Of a stretch of 64,000 bases of DNA, positions 11,352 through 23,667 are shown piece by piece. Position 1 is the first letter of the stretch. Every line of letters starts with the position of its first letter. Source of the stretch: Onchocerca volvulus. Its lineage: Eukaryota; Nematoda; Chromadorea; Rhabditida; Onchocercidae. A program made the position numbers and the translations under genes. The DNA lies in NCBI GenBank assembly GCA_000499405.2, contig HG738140.1:12489560-12553559 (forward strand), read 5' to 3'. The notes beneath the pieces were generated by a model. That model worked only from the letters and a program-made list of their open reading frames with translations. It was not told where the DNA came from and did not search any database.

Positions 11352-14300
11352 ATGCGCTGCTATTCCTTTTTATCGGTGTTTTTTATAAGCGTTCTTGTTA
11401 TCAGCACCACAATAGCTAAGCGACCATTCGGTGCTGTAAGTTGTTTGATCTTTCCAAAGAATTATCGACTATACTATAATATTTTAAATATGTAGTGAGA
11501 AGCTATAAAAATACTATGTGGACAAGTTATTCAATCCTGGAATACCATATTTACCAGTCTATGTTGAAATACAATATTTCTTCGGATTTTATTTGGCAGT
11601 TTACAAGAATATTTTACTATTTCTTCCTTTCTTTGTGCTAACTATTTTGAATTTTTCCATTCAATAATAACTTGTTTCTCTAAGAAAAATCACTTTAATT
11701 ATCGTGACAGGAATAATACTAAAGTTGTCGCAAAAGTTTTGAGTTTTTGGCAATTGGCATAAACGATAGTTGTGATAAAGGCTTTATTGATTGACGGACG
11801 AATGATTCTTCGATTACATTACAAGCATTTATTAGAGAACATCCAACTAAATTGAACACTGGGTTATTCTCACCTTTGTCGCTCATACAGAAACCGAATG
11901 AAAGAATACTGCTCAACTGAATTGCTTCAACTCAGCCTGTATCAAAGTTCTGCCCTTAATAAATCCTTCAGGACTCCTACTTCTTGAGATCAACTTACTT
12001 GAACTCCAACAAATCAATTCATGATTGATCGAACAGAAAATAATGAAAAGAGATCCTATTTGTAACTTAACTGCATATTTAGCTCCTTATACAGTGAGAC
12101 CTTGTTTTATAATCTAGATCGAAAGATAACAGAAAGTAAATCAATAAATCGTTACTCTTATGGTATCAGATCGAAGAATAAGACAAATAACAGAATAAAA
12201 CATCTCGAGTTAAACATAGTCATAAATGGATCTACTAAAATTCATGTTTACATGATGCACTTTCACACAAATCAAGAAACTGCTATGCATTTTTAATGTT
12301 ATCGAAATATATCTAAGGATACGTCAGCCATAGGGCTTTTTTGAGAGCTGTCGATTAGTTCAACAGTTTTCTCGCAGTGACCTGTCCATTTCGTCAGATC
12401 AGTGTATCTTGTATTGCCCGTGTTTATACCTTCGATGATATTGCATCCATTTTGATCAGAATTTCTGATGGATTCGGAAAAAATGTATATGAAATGATCT
12501 TTCCTTCTTTTATCAGTTTTTCCCTTAATTATTCCCAGCATTGCTTTTATCAATGATCACATCCATAAATTAACGTATTGCTTTATAAATCAACTTGTAA
12601 AATAAACATGATATTTCTCAACAAACATCACATCAACACATCCATAAATCAAATATCAATATTACAGCGAGGATATTCGGAAATCGATGAAAAAAGATAT
12701 ATGAAAATATATGTAAATAGTCCATTTCATTACAGTGAACAAATTCGGTTTCTTGCTCGTCGTTTCCCGAACACTCCAGAAAATGCGTAAGTCATATCTT
12801 TAAAATTATCAACGGTGTTTATCAAATTGTTTGAAAATTCTTATTGTCTGATCATTGTCAATAAATTGTCTGAAAAAATTCTGATTGTTTGCTCCTTGCC
12901 AGAATTAACTTACGAAAATGATTAGCATTAGAGAGATCATCATTTCAATTCATAGATGAAATGTACTCATGATAGTAGCTATTTAAACAAATTTATTCTC
13001 ATTATCTCTATCCTGTGTTTCATTAAATCTGTTCTGTTATACAGTAAATTTGATAAGAAGGAGAAAAAACAAAAATGAAGTAAAAAATATATAAGCTATT
13101 TAAATTATTTATTAAGTAAACTGACGATTTACACGATCGGTTTCTCCTTTGTTCAACTTCTCTTATCACAGCTCGAACTATATCTTCCATATCATCATTC
13201 AGTAAATATTTTTCATTCTAATCGTTCCATTTCACAACGCATTTATTTCAATATTCGAAGTTTCCTCTTTGATTTTATGATATATACTCACTATTTCATT
13301 TTATTTAATGCTTTGTTCATTCCCCACAATTTTGTCCTGTAAAAAACTGCAAGAAACATTCTAGAACTTCGACCAGATCAAAACATCAATGCAATCAGCA
13401 AGATAAAACTTTGTTGAAATATTTTTCATGATAACTTTCAATTAAAAATCTGTTCCATTACACTCTTTCTCTACTACCTGAATTTTTTGATATTGAACCA
13501 TTTATTCATATCTAATATTACTGACGTATTTTTCGTTCTACAAAGTTTATGGAGAAATGTCATGGTAGTAGATAATTATCAATCAGGAAAGCGTAAAATT
13601 TGAATTTTTATCGAAATTTGGTGAATTTAAATTGAAAAAAATTAAAAATAATTTACATTTACTTTTATCTTCCAGCTTTGACATTGTTCAATTAGGATTT
13701 CTAAACGAAAACGAAACGTTAGATTTATCACATGGTGGTGGCAATTTTTTGCCCAAATATCCATTCTGGTTCGAACGCGAGAATTACATGATGTCCACCA
13801 GAATCCTTCATTGGATATACGAGAAAAAAGTTATAGTGACTGGAAGGCTTCGGAAAAGAATTAATGTTTGTCCAACATATTGATTATTATTTGTTACTTA
13901 GTTCATGAAGCACTTTTAAATAATAGCATCTACTGATGTACATTATATATGACTTCCTTGAAGATATCATTTATTTTTAGTCAATCAAATATTCCATTAT
14001 ATCACTGATAATAAGACAATGTTTGTAGCACAAATCGGTTGGCTTTTATCAAACTCCACAGGAAACTTTTTATGCATATGGAGGATATTACACGGAAATG
14101 ATTTTCGTAAAAGGATTTTCATTAGATGAAGGTTTTCCTCATCGTTATTATGTGCAAGGAGACAAGAAGCTTGTTCTTGCGGTAGGAATTGCTATCATTA
14201 TCGTATAACATTTGGTTCAAGTTTTTCTTTTTTCAATCATAAATTTCCAGCTTATTGAATTCAGTACCATTTAGAATCTCATTTTGATTATCTCCATCGA

Positions 14301-16705
14301 ATATATATTATAAATCCTTTTTTGACTTATTGATCAAATAATTTCTGCTTATATTGAAGGGTAGCTTTCAATACCGAATATGTATACATTTTTTTTTTTT
14401 TGATAATTTAAAAGTTGGAAAATTTCCTTGCATTTCTTACATTTTCATTTAATTCAAATGGCAATTTCTAAAATAATTAGCTTTCTTTTCTTTGTATTTC
14501 ATTCATTCAATTTTATTTTTTAAATTCTAGACTGCATGGTATCCACGAGATAGATTCAGTGAAACGCGACTTTCGACAGAATATTTTGATAAAAATACCG
14601 TTGAAGCATATCGAAGTTATTTGGGTAATCCAACTTCGTTTCATGGAGACACAGATCAACTGATCTTGGAATCGTTGGGTCCACCAATGCCATATCATGC
14701 CACATTTAACTTTGGCGGTTTTTATTTAGGCAAGTTTTTGCATTATTATTAATTCATTTCTAACATCTAACAGATATATTTTTAGACAAATATATATATA
14801 TATATATATATATCAAAAAATATATATTTTTGATTTTCTTTAGTAATCAATCAAAATTATGATGCATTATTATTAAATGATTATTATGCATCATAGGTAT
14901 CAATTGATTACATCATAAGTGTTAATTGATTCACAAAAAGATTAGAAATGGCATCGTTTGGTTTTTATATAGGTAAACTGTTGCATTAGCATTTTTTGTC
15001 TTGTGAATACTTCCTTGTCATTCATTATCATCAGATCATTTCTTTTTTAAATTTCTTTATCCTTTCAGATGCTTTAACTTTCAACGATAAGAATTTCTTA
15101 GCATTGCCTTTGTTTATTATTTTTGAGCTTTATAGTGGTGAATATAGTAGTGAATCTTTCGCTAAATTGTAATGATAAAGTGATAAATGGTGATTTTGAC
15201 CAGTCAACTACAAAAAGAATAGAAATTTTGAAAATTTGAAATATTCAGCTTTATCTTTACCTTCCTGAATTATGATTCATTATTCAAATGAAGGATTGTG
15301 CCAGCACTTTGTTCCCTTTCAAAAGAAATGATTCAATAACTGCAGTTTTTTTCTTTGGTAAAAAAGAAAAGAAAAGGAAAAACTGGAATTTTTTAAAAAT
15401 ATATTTATTCTCTCCGAAATATTCAAGATCTTCTGCAATCGAATTTCTTTTATATCTGACATTATTTTTTTTAGGTCAGCGAGCATATTTTGCTGGTTTT
15501 TTCAGCAACAGCGTCACTGCTGAAATCATGACTGCCACCAGCACATATACATTTTACTTGCATAAAAATACGGTCCGTAAATACTTGGCTATTTGAGTAA
15601 CCTTCAAAGAAATATATCTTCTCTTTTATGTTGATTCTCCATTGGAGCGTCTGGAAGGAATAATTTCATAATAAAAATTAACAAAAAATTCATGACAAAA
15701 TGTTACGTCATAAGGGATGGATTCAGTGATGAAAGATTTAAATTTTTTCAAAATTGTTATTTATGTTTGGAAAATTCCGAATAATACATTTTGTCTTAGT
15801 TTTTATTTATAAATTTAATATTCTAATGGATGCAATCTTGAAAGTACCATATTTAATTATTTAATCATTGAATTCGAATCTTCCTCCAAATAAATTTTTA
15901 TTTTCTCTATCTCATCTTTTATGCATTCTTTTTTATCGCTGATCTGAAATTTAACAAAATATCAAAAAATAAAAATAAAAAATAAAAAAGAAAACAAATA
16001 TTGATCATTTGCTTAATAGTGACATTATATTAATTAATCTAATGCTATTTGTTTTTTTCCTTTTTGTAATTTGCTAAAAATAATTTTCAGTGTAAAAACT
16101 GAAGTACTTGATGATTCTATTATATTATGCAAAAAAAAAAAAAAAAAGAGAAAAAAATTCCATTCTTCAGGTGGAATTCAACAATATTACAAAAACAATT
16201 GAAAAAGGTCTCTATGGCAATAATATTCTCGATCGTCTTGGCAGTATATCGTTGGTGAATGTGGGCGAAGCATTAGTGGTTTGTTACATTTTACTTTTTT
16301 TTTTTTTTTTGGAGTTTTCATAACAATGAATTCTATTATACAATAATTTTATTAATAATAATCGACTAACAAAAAGTAACGTTGACATATTTGTCGGAAT
16401 ATAAAAAATCGGTTATTTCGAAAATTCAATAAATTTGACGCTTAATTTGAAAAAGGAAAAAAAAAATCATTCTTTGACAGATTATATATAATATTCCACA
16501 TCGATTTGATTTTACGCATATGCATAAATCGGTTTTCTCGAAACAAATCGCGCAATTCAGCGTGAAATGGGATGGACCGATAACGAAAATTATCCTTTCC
16601 GATACAATAAGCAACAAAAGATTTTCCAATTTCGGACATGATTTAGTTTTTCAAAATATAACATTGCTTCAACATGTTGATATTGATAATGAATTAATCC
16701 AGTAA
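11352..16705 (+). CDS. Secreted protein of unrecognised family, no cysteines after the signal peptide
   Basis: Exons are 11352-11435, 12668-12786, 13676-13865, 14029-14181, 14531-14729, 15475-15572, 16171-16278 and 16481-16705. They sum to 1,176 nt, or 391 residues, with a TAA at 16703-16705. Residues 1-23 form a signal peptide (MRCYSFLSVFFISVLVISTT). The rest has no cysteine and no second hydrophobic segment. It is rich in aromatic residues (PKYPFWFERENYM, ETFYAYGGYYTEMIF, FPHRYYVQGDKK, YHATFNFGGFYLGQRAYFAG), suggesting a beta-rich fold. Three N-glycosylation sequons are visible (NET, NIT, NIT). Intron 5 is GC-AG (AG|GCAAGT). The gene is divergent from AAR2. I do not recognise the family; an extracellular or secretory-pathway role is inferred only from the signal peptide. 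Confidence 0.8.
11436..12667 (+). other. First intron of the secreted-protein gene
   Basis: The intron separates the signal-peptide exon from the rest. Open frames at 11719-11916 and 12299-12553 (both minus) have no splice-bounded partners and no recognisable content. I see nothing else here. Confidence 0.5.
14789..14812. repeat. (TA)n microsatellite
   Basis: A perfect alternating TA run lies in intron 5 of the secreted-protein gene. Confidence 0.85.
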
Positions 16706-17511
16706 TGATGCAAATTTTTTTTCTTTTTTTTTTGTTTTTCTATTGGTATTATTCATATTGTTTCGTTGGTAAAGAAAGGTTGTGATATAAATTTTCTATT
16801 TCGTAATGCTGTTCTAAATAATCATATGGTGTTTGCTAGCAAAATAGCAGTGAACACTCCCATTTTATGCTGTTTCTTTCAAAGATTGATGAAATAAACG
16901 GATGATATCAACCAGAAATATAATAAAGAGTTATCGGAAAGCAAATAATTAGCATATCTTTATCTCATCCTTTTATTTTTTTACCTTCAAGAAATAAAGA
17001 AAAAACAAATTTCTCTACTATCATCATTATCCACTTCTGCTATGAAATTGATCAATGAATTCAATGCTTGCTATCATCTTTTCGTACTTAAGATTCTCCT
17101 CCGTTCGAACTTATTTTTCATAATTTCCTTCTATCCAGTATGCTGATTTTATTTTTTTACTTCTTTATTCATGTGCTAATTTTTATTTATTTTTTCTTTT
17201 TTTGTCCCAACGTCATAATTAAATCGAGTCGCGCTTTAAATTTTAATGCCATAAATCAACTTTGCAATAAAATATTTTTAAAATTGCGACGAATAATGAA
17301 TGTATAAAAAAGCTGCCGAAAACAATTCTCGGACCTGCCCATGCTTATATAAGTTTACTTTTTTCCTCAAAATGCTCATTTGCTCATTATTTCGATATAA
17401 TTATTTAGAGACAAAGAATAGAGACGATGTAGATCAGAACTTTTGTGCGAAATACGGGATTTATAGTAAACCCGGAATTTATGATCAACATCTTCGCTGC
17501 ATATCTCAAAT
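16706..17511. other. Intergenic, no gene seen
   Basis: AT-rich sequence follows the secreted-protein gene. A 71-codon open frame at 17300-17515 (plus) has no supporting splice signals and overlaps the end of the minus-strand exon at 17512; it is not called. Confidence 0.5.
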
Positions 17512-17731
17512 CTAATTAGGATTAATATCACCAATAAGAGGAATCCCAATCGTGATGATTGGTTTTATGTTGTAGACAGTAGTGATAGTAGTATCCAACA
17601 TAATTGCAGGAAACGATGGATATTTTTTATACAGAAGATCAGCAGGAGATGGCGGTAAATTAACAACCATACAAATGCGGAATGGTGATATCGACATAGA
17701 TAACCGATAGGTTGTTCCATATTCGCCTTTG
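17512..17731 (-). CDS. Orphan terminal exon of an unknown minus-strand gene
   Basis: On the minus strand an acceptor (TTTTTAATAG) precedes a 73-codon frame entered in phase 2 and ending in TAG at 17512-17514. The peptide reads KGEYGTTYRLSMSISPFRIC, then MVVNLPPSPADLLYKKYPSF and TTVYNIKPIITIGIPLIGDI. The alternating pattern with a final hydrophobic strand resembles the end of a beta-sandwich domain, and an arrestin-like protein is one possibility, but I cannot name the family. No upstream exon with the matching phase was found before PYROXD1 (from 19282). It may be a short gene with exons I missed or a relic. Confidence 0.4.
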
Positions 17732-17951
17732 CTATTAAAAACATAAAGAAGTATATAAACGTGCTCCGTTTTCTATTATTTGTTTGTCGGGATGATATGT
17801 CCGATTCCGGAATTAATCCGTTTTTATAGTAAAATGTTATCCATCGCCGTAGTAGCGTATTAATTTTCTATTCATTTATACGCAACAAAAATTTTTTAAA
17901 TTGAAATATAAAAACTGGTCTAGTATGCATGAATGCAACTTGACATGAGCT

Positions 17952-18018
<67 letters not shown>

Positions 18019-19281
18019 AGCGTGCCGATATCCTTTTGCATAAGTTGGAACTCCAGGAAATGTGCATTTATAATTAGTCATTTTTATTTCACTATTTGCA
18101 TGATTTGCTTGTTTCTTTTTCTGGAATTGAATTAATGTCCGTCTGTTATATTGCATATGTTTCAAAATTCAGCTATTTTTCAACTGATATATATTTTTTT
18201 GAAATTCAGTAATTTCCTGATGTGGTGGATATCCTGAAAATCACTGATTTTCCGGAGTAATCCGCATAATTTAATGGGATATTTACCGAATCCTTCTTCC
18301 GGAACATCGAGAATGTTTATAGCAATCATTAATTTTCTGGTCTGTTTCCAGAATTTGATCAATTATCAACGAAAAAAAAAATAAAGCCTGAAAATAAAAT
18401 TTCTTTCGATGTAGTGCGATCTTATCAATCAGAATGCAATAATTTTGTGTATGAAGCACATACTACTCAAGTTCATCAGTTTTTTTTAGCATAATGAACA
18501 TTTGTTTCTGATCTCAAAAGAAAAGTTCTATTTGATCTTTGGAGATGTCATTTTTTGACATGATATACCATTTTCCGAAACTCTTCTTTAAATTCTAGCA
18601 TTTCCTGTCGTAGCGTATGCATATTTCATGTTCTGCTAATTATAGACGATATATTCCTTCCTTTCCATACTAAAGGATACATTTAATCATGCACAGTGAT
18701 ATGCTTTATTTTAACAGTGAAATGTTATTGCATATGACTGCACTTTATGAGTTAATATTTTTCGAACGGTTTCTGGCGTTTTCCGATATTAGCAAAGAGG
18801 TTTGTGGCTCAATGCTACCCAAGATGTCCGTTTTCCAAGTGATAAATCATTCAGTTAATTGTCAAATCATTTCGATTGACTTATTTAATGTTTAATTTCC
18901 TCGCAATCCATCTCAAATGGGAACTGTAAATATCAGTCTTGACATGGGAATAAGTTGCAGAAGTTAATAATTGATAATATTTTAAATCACAGACAGACAT
19001 AAAAATCAATTAAATAAATTTTAATTTAGAGCGAAAAAACTCTCAACAGAAATCGAAACATGTTAGAATATGAAATTGCTGTACGAATATTTCTAAATTT
19101 AATCACATCTTTGCATATTATTATTTTCAAATATTAAAGCATTTTGAGCTTCTCAATGAATCAACATAGTTAACATATTTCGGTCCGCAAAAAGTACAAG
19201 CGATTAAAATTACAATAAGGCATATGATAAAAGCACAATACTCCAATCAGTTTCTGTTCCATTTCATACAATTTTGAAAAT
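17732..19281. other. Intergenic stretch with a tRNA gene
   Basis: Apart from the tRNA-Asn gene I see only weak open frames, for example 18180-18362 (minus, 60 codons) and 18689-18895 (plus, 68 codons), without convincing splice context. Confidence 0.5.
17949..18022 (+). tRNA. tRNA-Asn (anticodon GTT)
   Basis: A complete 74-nt cloverleaf without intron. The acceptor stem is GCTTCCG/CGGGAGC with discriminator G. The D stem is GCGC/GCGC, the anticodon stem TTCGG/CCGAA encloses CTGTTAA, and the T stem is GGTGG/CCACC with loop TTCAAGC. The A and B box promoters are recognisable. A short T run (TTTT) about 12 nt downstream could terminate RNA polymerase III. GTT reads AAC/AAT. Confidence 0.97.
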
Positions 19282-20456
19282 TCAATCAAAATAATCGGCG
19301 ATTTCGATGTCTGGATCCAGAAGGCCTTCTTCTATTTGACTAATATCAATTTGGTTCAAAATAAGGTTTTCAACAGTTTCTTCCAGATCTGTTTCACCAA
19401 TCAAGATTGCACCTTCAAAAAGATTTATATCTTGAGAAAAGACCTGATTTTTGAATTACTGACTAGACGAAGTTCCATTTTATAAATGTTAATTATCTGT
19501 TAATTTTCTGTCTGTCGTTATACGTTAAAAAAAAAAAAAAAGAAAAAATATAACGCAAACCTTGTATGCGTCCATTAGCAATAATAAGTTTCACGTATTC
19601 AATGTCTTTTGTAATTCGCAGTAGTATGCGAAATGGTTTTTCTATGCCTTCACCATTAAAACGGCCCAGAAATATCACCTATAAAGATTAATGTAAAATA
19701 TATATGCAATAAAGTTCCTTAAAAAATAAAAAAGATGAAAAAGAATAAAAAGCACAAGAGAAATAGAGAAAATCTTCATTTTTATAACAAGTAAATTTGA
19801 AAAAAGCACGAATGAACTGAAAAAAAGGAGAAATTCTTTGTTCGTAGGAATGCTTTGGATCTTTACTGATAAAGTTTGAAACACAATGGATATTGAAATT
19901 TTCATTCTTTCGCAATCAAATTCACTCATTTAAGCAATCAAACCTTGAATCCGAAGAAAGATGTCACGTGAGTAAACATCTCGAAACAAAAATCAAGTGA
20001 AATTGCATTTCCAAACACCATAGCACGACCGCAATATGCACCCATTTGACGTGCTTGTGTCCATAATCTCATCTAGCAAACCAAATAAATATTCCTACGT
20101 TAAGTAGCGTTAATATCTCAGTCCATAAGATTATTTACTTAGGATTTCTTATTTAAAGTACAATTAAGATTAATACATAAAAACTTACTTGTTTTTGGAT
20201 GTATATATTTAGTCAGTGAATACTTAATACATAATGCAAAAAGATTAAATTAATAAACAGGTGATTCGAAACTGTGACAACATGTTCAAATTGAAAATTT
20301 GATTTAATATTAATAAAAATGACCTGCATCCAATGTTTTGACCAGGGCCAACTTGTGGTACATACATCGCCACATGCGTACACATCTTGAACCGATGACA
20401 ACATATGTTCGTCTACATTTATTCCTCCGTCATCTGCCAAATTCAACTAAACGAAG

Positions 20457-20512
<56 letters not shown>

Positions 20513-22720
20513 ACAAACACTATTCATTCCTTGTTTACTATTTCAGTGATCAATTATATGATTACTAGACTGAGGACATATTTGCTGATGATATAAGAAA
20601 AAAAAAAGCATCTCTAATCAAACAAATGATTAGCGTTTTTCCGGATAAATCATTGGAAATATCCAAAATTTACCAAATGACAATCACGAGCCCAGAGATC
20701 AGAATTTGGTTGTACCCCAGTAGCCTCAATCATGAAATCACATCCAATTATCTCCCCATTGGTCAATTCAACATACAAAGGCCATGTACCGCTAGAAAAA
20801 CTGCAACCATCTTGCTGGGCGGCATTGTGCGCAGTATCTTGGGACACAAATCCTTTCAGTTCGACTTTATAGATCACATATACTCGTCGATCCTTAACAA
20901 TATATTATCAATTGCATAGTGATATAGTGACCAAATCATAATAGGAAAAAACACATAGTTCTGCAGGTCTTATTTTTTATTAAGAGATAGCTATGGAATT
21001 TGCTTATGGACAAAGCAGAGATGTTCCTTATAAAACGGAAGTTACGAAAGAAAGAAAATCTAATTCAAGAAATCAAAAATGTAAAACTTTATAAAATCGA
21101 TGGAAAAGTATACATAAAAACTGCAACATACACTAAGAGATCCGGCAATATTGGCTGTTGATGCCCATTCAGGTCCGAGTGCACAACCCATTATACCATT
21201 TTCTTTACCATTATCCACAGTAAACCGATATCTTTTCGATTTCGTACTGTTTAATTGTCTTTTTTTATAACCAGATATGAGCATTGGTTTAAAGAATTCA
21301 GCAGCGCCCTCATCGAAAAATGTTGCCGAAATTGAAGAATGGCGTATAGCCCAAATAATTTCGATATTTTTTAGCTCATGCCTAAATAATTAAAATTAAA
21401 CAATTAACTCCATGATATCCCCACAAAAAGGAAAGAACTAAGTGATGCTCTCAAAACGAACAAATATAAATGAAGAAACGAAGACTTAATTGAGGGAATC
21501 AAAACGTGGAAAGCATTACTTTAACTCTTTGCAACAAAATTAAATGGTTCAATCAATAACATGTCAACATTGGCATTATGTGCAAATATTATCACTCCGC
21601 TTGTATCTCTATCCAGCTTAAGAACAATCTTAGATATTTTTCCTTCTCTGACTCGGTCAAGCAAATTTTTCAGAACTAATGCTCAATAAACAAATTGGTT
21701 TTATAAAAATTACACAATTTCTGTTGCGATACCGCCATTTCCAACGACCAGTACTCGTTTTGCATCTTTAATTTGAGTCCTCAAACGATCCACAGTTTCC
21801 GTGTCTCTGATTGAAATGGATAATGCATGATGAAAATTAGTCTATAATGTTTGACATTGTTCATCACTATTGAAATGTTGCTGTCAATTCACTCATTTAT
21901 CTTCAAAAGGCAAATTTTCAAAAAGTTTACTTTTGGCCGGCCACCAGTAGCTATACACAGTTTATCATATGTAATTCTCTGATCATTATCTAGTAAAAGT
22001 TCCTGAAATAAACTTTTATATTTATTTAGTTCAACTACAAATTATGATCATATAATTATAATTAATTATCAACCTCAAATTATAATTACAAACTTATCAT
22101 TTGCGAGAAAACACAAATTAACCAATCACTGATAAAAGAAAAAATTCGAGAGTTTTTTTTCGAAAATTTTGACCTATCAATAGTGAAAAAGTCCCATTCA
22201 ACTAATAAATGAGTAATTAAAACTTATTTTGTCCTTCCAGTTCCAATGAGTTACGGTTGCTCTCACGAATGTAACATCAAGATCAGCAAAGACATTTGTC
22301 ACTGGCTGCTCAGCAATATCAAATAATTCTGTTAACTGGCCAATCTAAAAAATTTATATTAGTTTAAAATATCTAAAAAATAAAATATTAAAAATAAAAA
22401 GAACAAAATATAAAATATGTCCGAACATACTCCTCTATTATTAAAAGAGAAACTAAATATTTATTACAATAGAACAAAATAAACCAATAACGTACCAGTA
22501 AATTTAATCAAAGAATAAGGCATAATTGGAATATTAAGCTAAGCTATGTAGCAATTAAAAACAGAAGAATGGTTACTTTTTGTTGGTTAACAACAGTTTT
22601 AACCAGTTGACTTCTTGACACAAGGATAATTCGAGCTCTGTAATCGATAATTCGTAATTCCTCCACACATGATACAGCAGCAACTCCACCGCCAACTATG
22701 ACATATGTACAGGAAGCCAT
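19282..22720 (-). CDS. PYROXD1: PYROXD1, FAD/NAD(P)-dependent oxidoreductase
   Basis: PYROXD1 is a class I pyridine nucleotide-disulphide oxidoreductase-like flavoprotein of nucleus and cytosol, reported to protect the tRNA ligase complex from oxidation and mutated in human myopathy (family knowledge). Exons: 22577-22720, 22228-22344, 21931-22002, 21714-21841, 21132-21381, 20674-20892, 20324-20446, 19944-20072, 19561-19678, 19282-19412. They total 1,431 nt, or 476 residues (human 500). The FAD motif is [12 protein letters not shown] at the start, and the NAD(P) motif [14 protein letters not shown] lies mid-protein. Conserved [33 protein letters not shown] and the C-terminal [15 protein letters not shown] follow. 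The donor after exon 2 is ATAAGT instead of GTAAGT. A TA repeat sits in the intron between exons 6 and 7. The other splice sites are GT-AG. Confidence 0.95.
20459..20508. repeat. (AT)n microsatellite
   Basis: A run of about 50 alternating bases lies in an intron of PYROXD1. It creates spurious Ile-Tyr open frames on the plus strand. Confidence 0.95.
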
Positions 22721-22730
22721 TAATTATTAT

Positions 22731-22732
22731 CT
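22731..22732 (-). promoter_or_regulatory. Candidate spliced-leader acceptor for PYROXD1
   Basis: On the minus strand TTTACTTTCAG ends 10 nt before the start ATG at 22718-22720. Its strength and nearness to the ATG suit SL trans-splicing. Confidence 0.55.
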
Positions 22733-23667
22733 GAAAGTAATTTACAATTACGTCCATAACGATATATTTTCTACAATAATATAAAAAAAAAAACAACAAC
22801 TTTACTTATCAGAAATAATACATTCATTTTGATGCTATAATATAGAAAATTCGCTATGTATACGTTCCCTCTGATTTCATTATGTTTATACCAAACTGGC
22901 TTTCCTTGGCATTCATATTTTAACTTTCTTTCTAATCTTGAAATGAACATGCAGTCAAATTTATTTACATCTATTTACAGTTCGATCAATCTAAATATTT
23001 CTATTTGATCAAACAAACTGATGCTTATTTAAACAGCATATAAAGTGAGTAACTGAAATACTTCTTTAATGTAATACCAAAAGTGTATATAAAAACGGTT
23101 TATTTCGAATTTTTGTTAAAGTAATTTGTAATTAAAAACTATGGCTATAACAAGAATGATGCAATGCTTAGAGATAGAAATATATATTTGAAAGAGTCGA
23201 ATAAAGTAATTACTTGAAAAAAAGGTTGATACAAATGCAAATTACCATAAGACAAATAAGTGATGTAACCTTAGGCAACGACATAATAAAAAAAGGCAAT
23301 AATTTGACGAAAATCAAATTTAAAATTAATTGAATTCGATGAATGCTGGTTACAAACTGAAACTGATATGTAATGTAGAAATGTAAGTACATCAAAGGCC
23401 TTTTAAAAATTTGTAAATAAAGTGATCTGGTATATCACAATATCAATACAAGAATGTAAATATGATATGGTCAAGCTTGAATTTTCTGCTGAATTTCAAC
23501 CATCTGACTACAGCAACTATTTAATTATCTTTCCATTCCATAATAGCGACTCAAATTTTCCAGAACAATTTCATCTCTTTTATGATTAGGAGGACAGACG
23601 ATAAAAAATGATGAAAAATTTTCTCAGGAAAAAAAAAATTTCTGAGAGATATATTTTCATCCCGAGA
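22733..23667. other. Intergenic between PYROXD1 and DERA
   Basis: About 0.95 kb separates the DERA stop from the PYROXD1 start on the same strand. I see no gene. The gap is longer than usual within a nematode operon, so co-transcription is possible but unsupported. Confidence 0.5.

Noticed and set aside
12299..12553. 84-codon minus-strand frame
   Set aside because: It lies in the first intron of the secreted-protein gene, and I could find neither splice sites nor a recognisable family.
18180..18362. 60-codon minus-strand frame
   Set aside because: Reasonably protein-like, but no donor connects it to the terminal exon at 17512-17731.
20338..20596. Plus-strand frames with Ile-Tyr repeats
   Set aside because: They are translations of the (AT)n microsatellite and the antisense of PYROXD1 exon 7.
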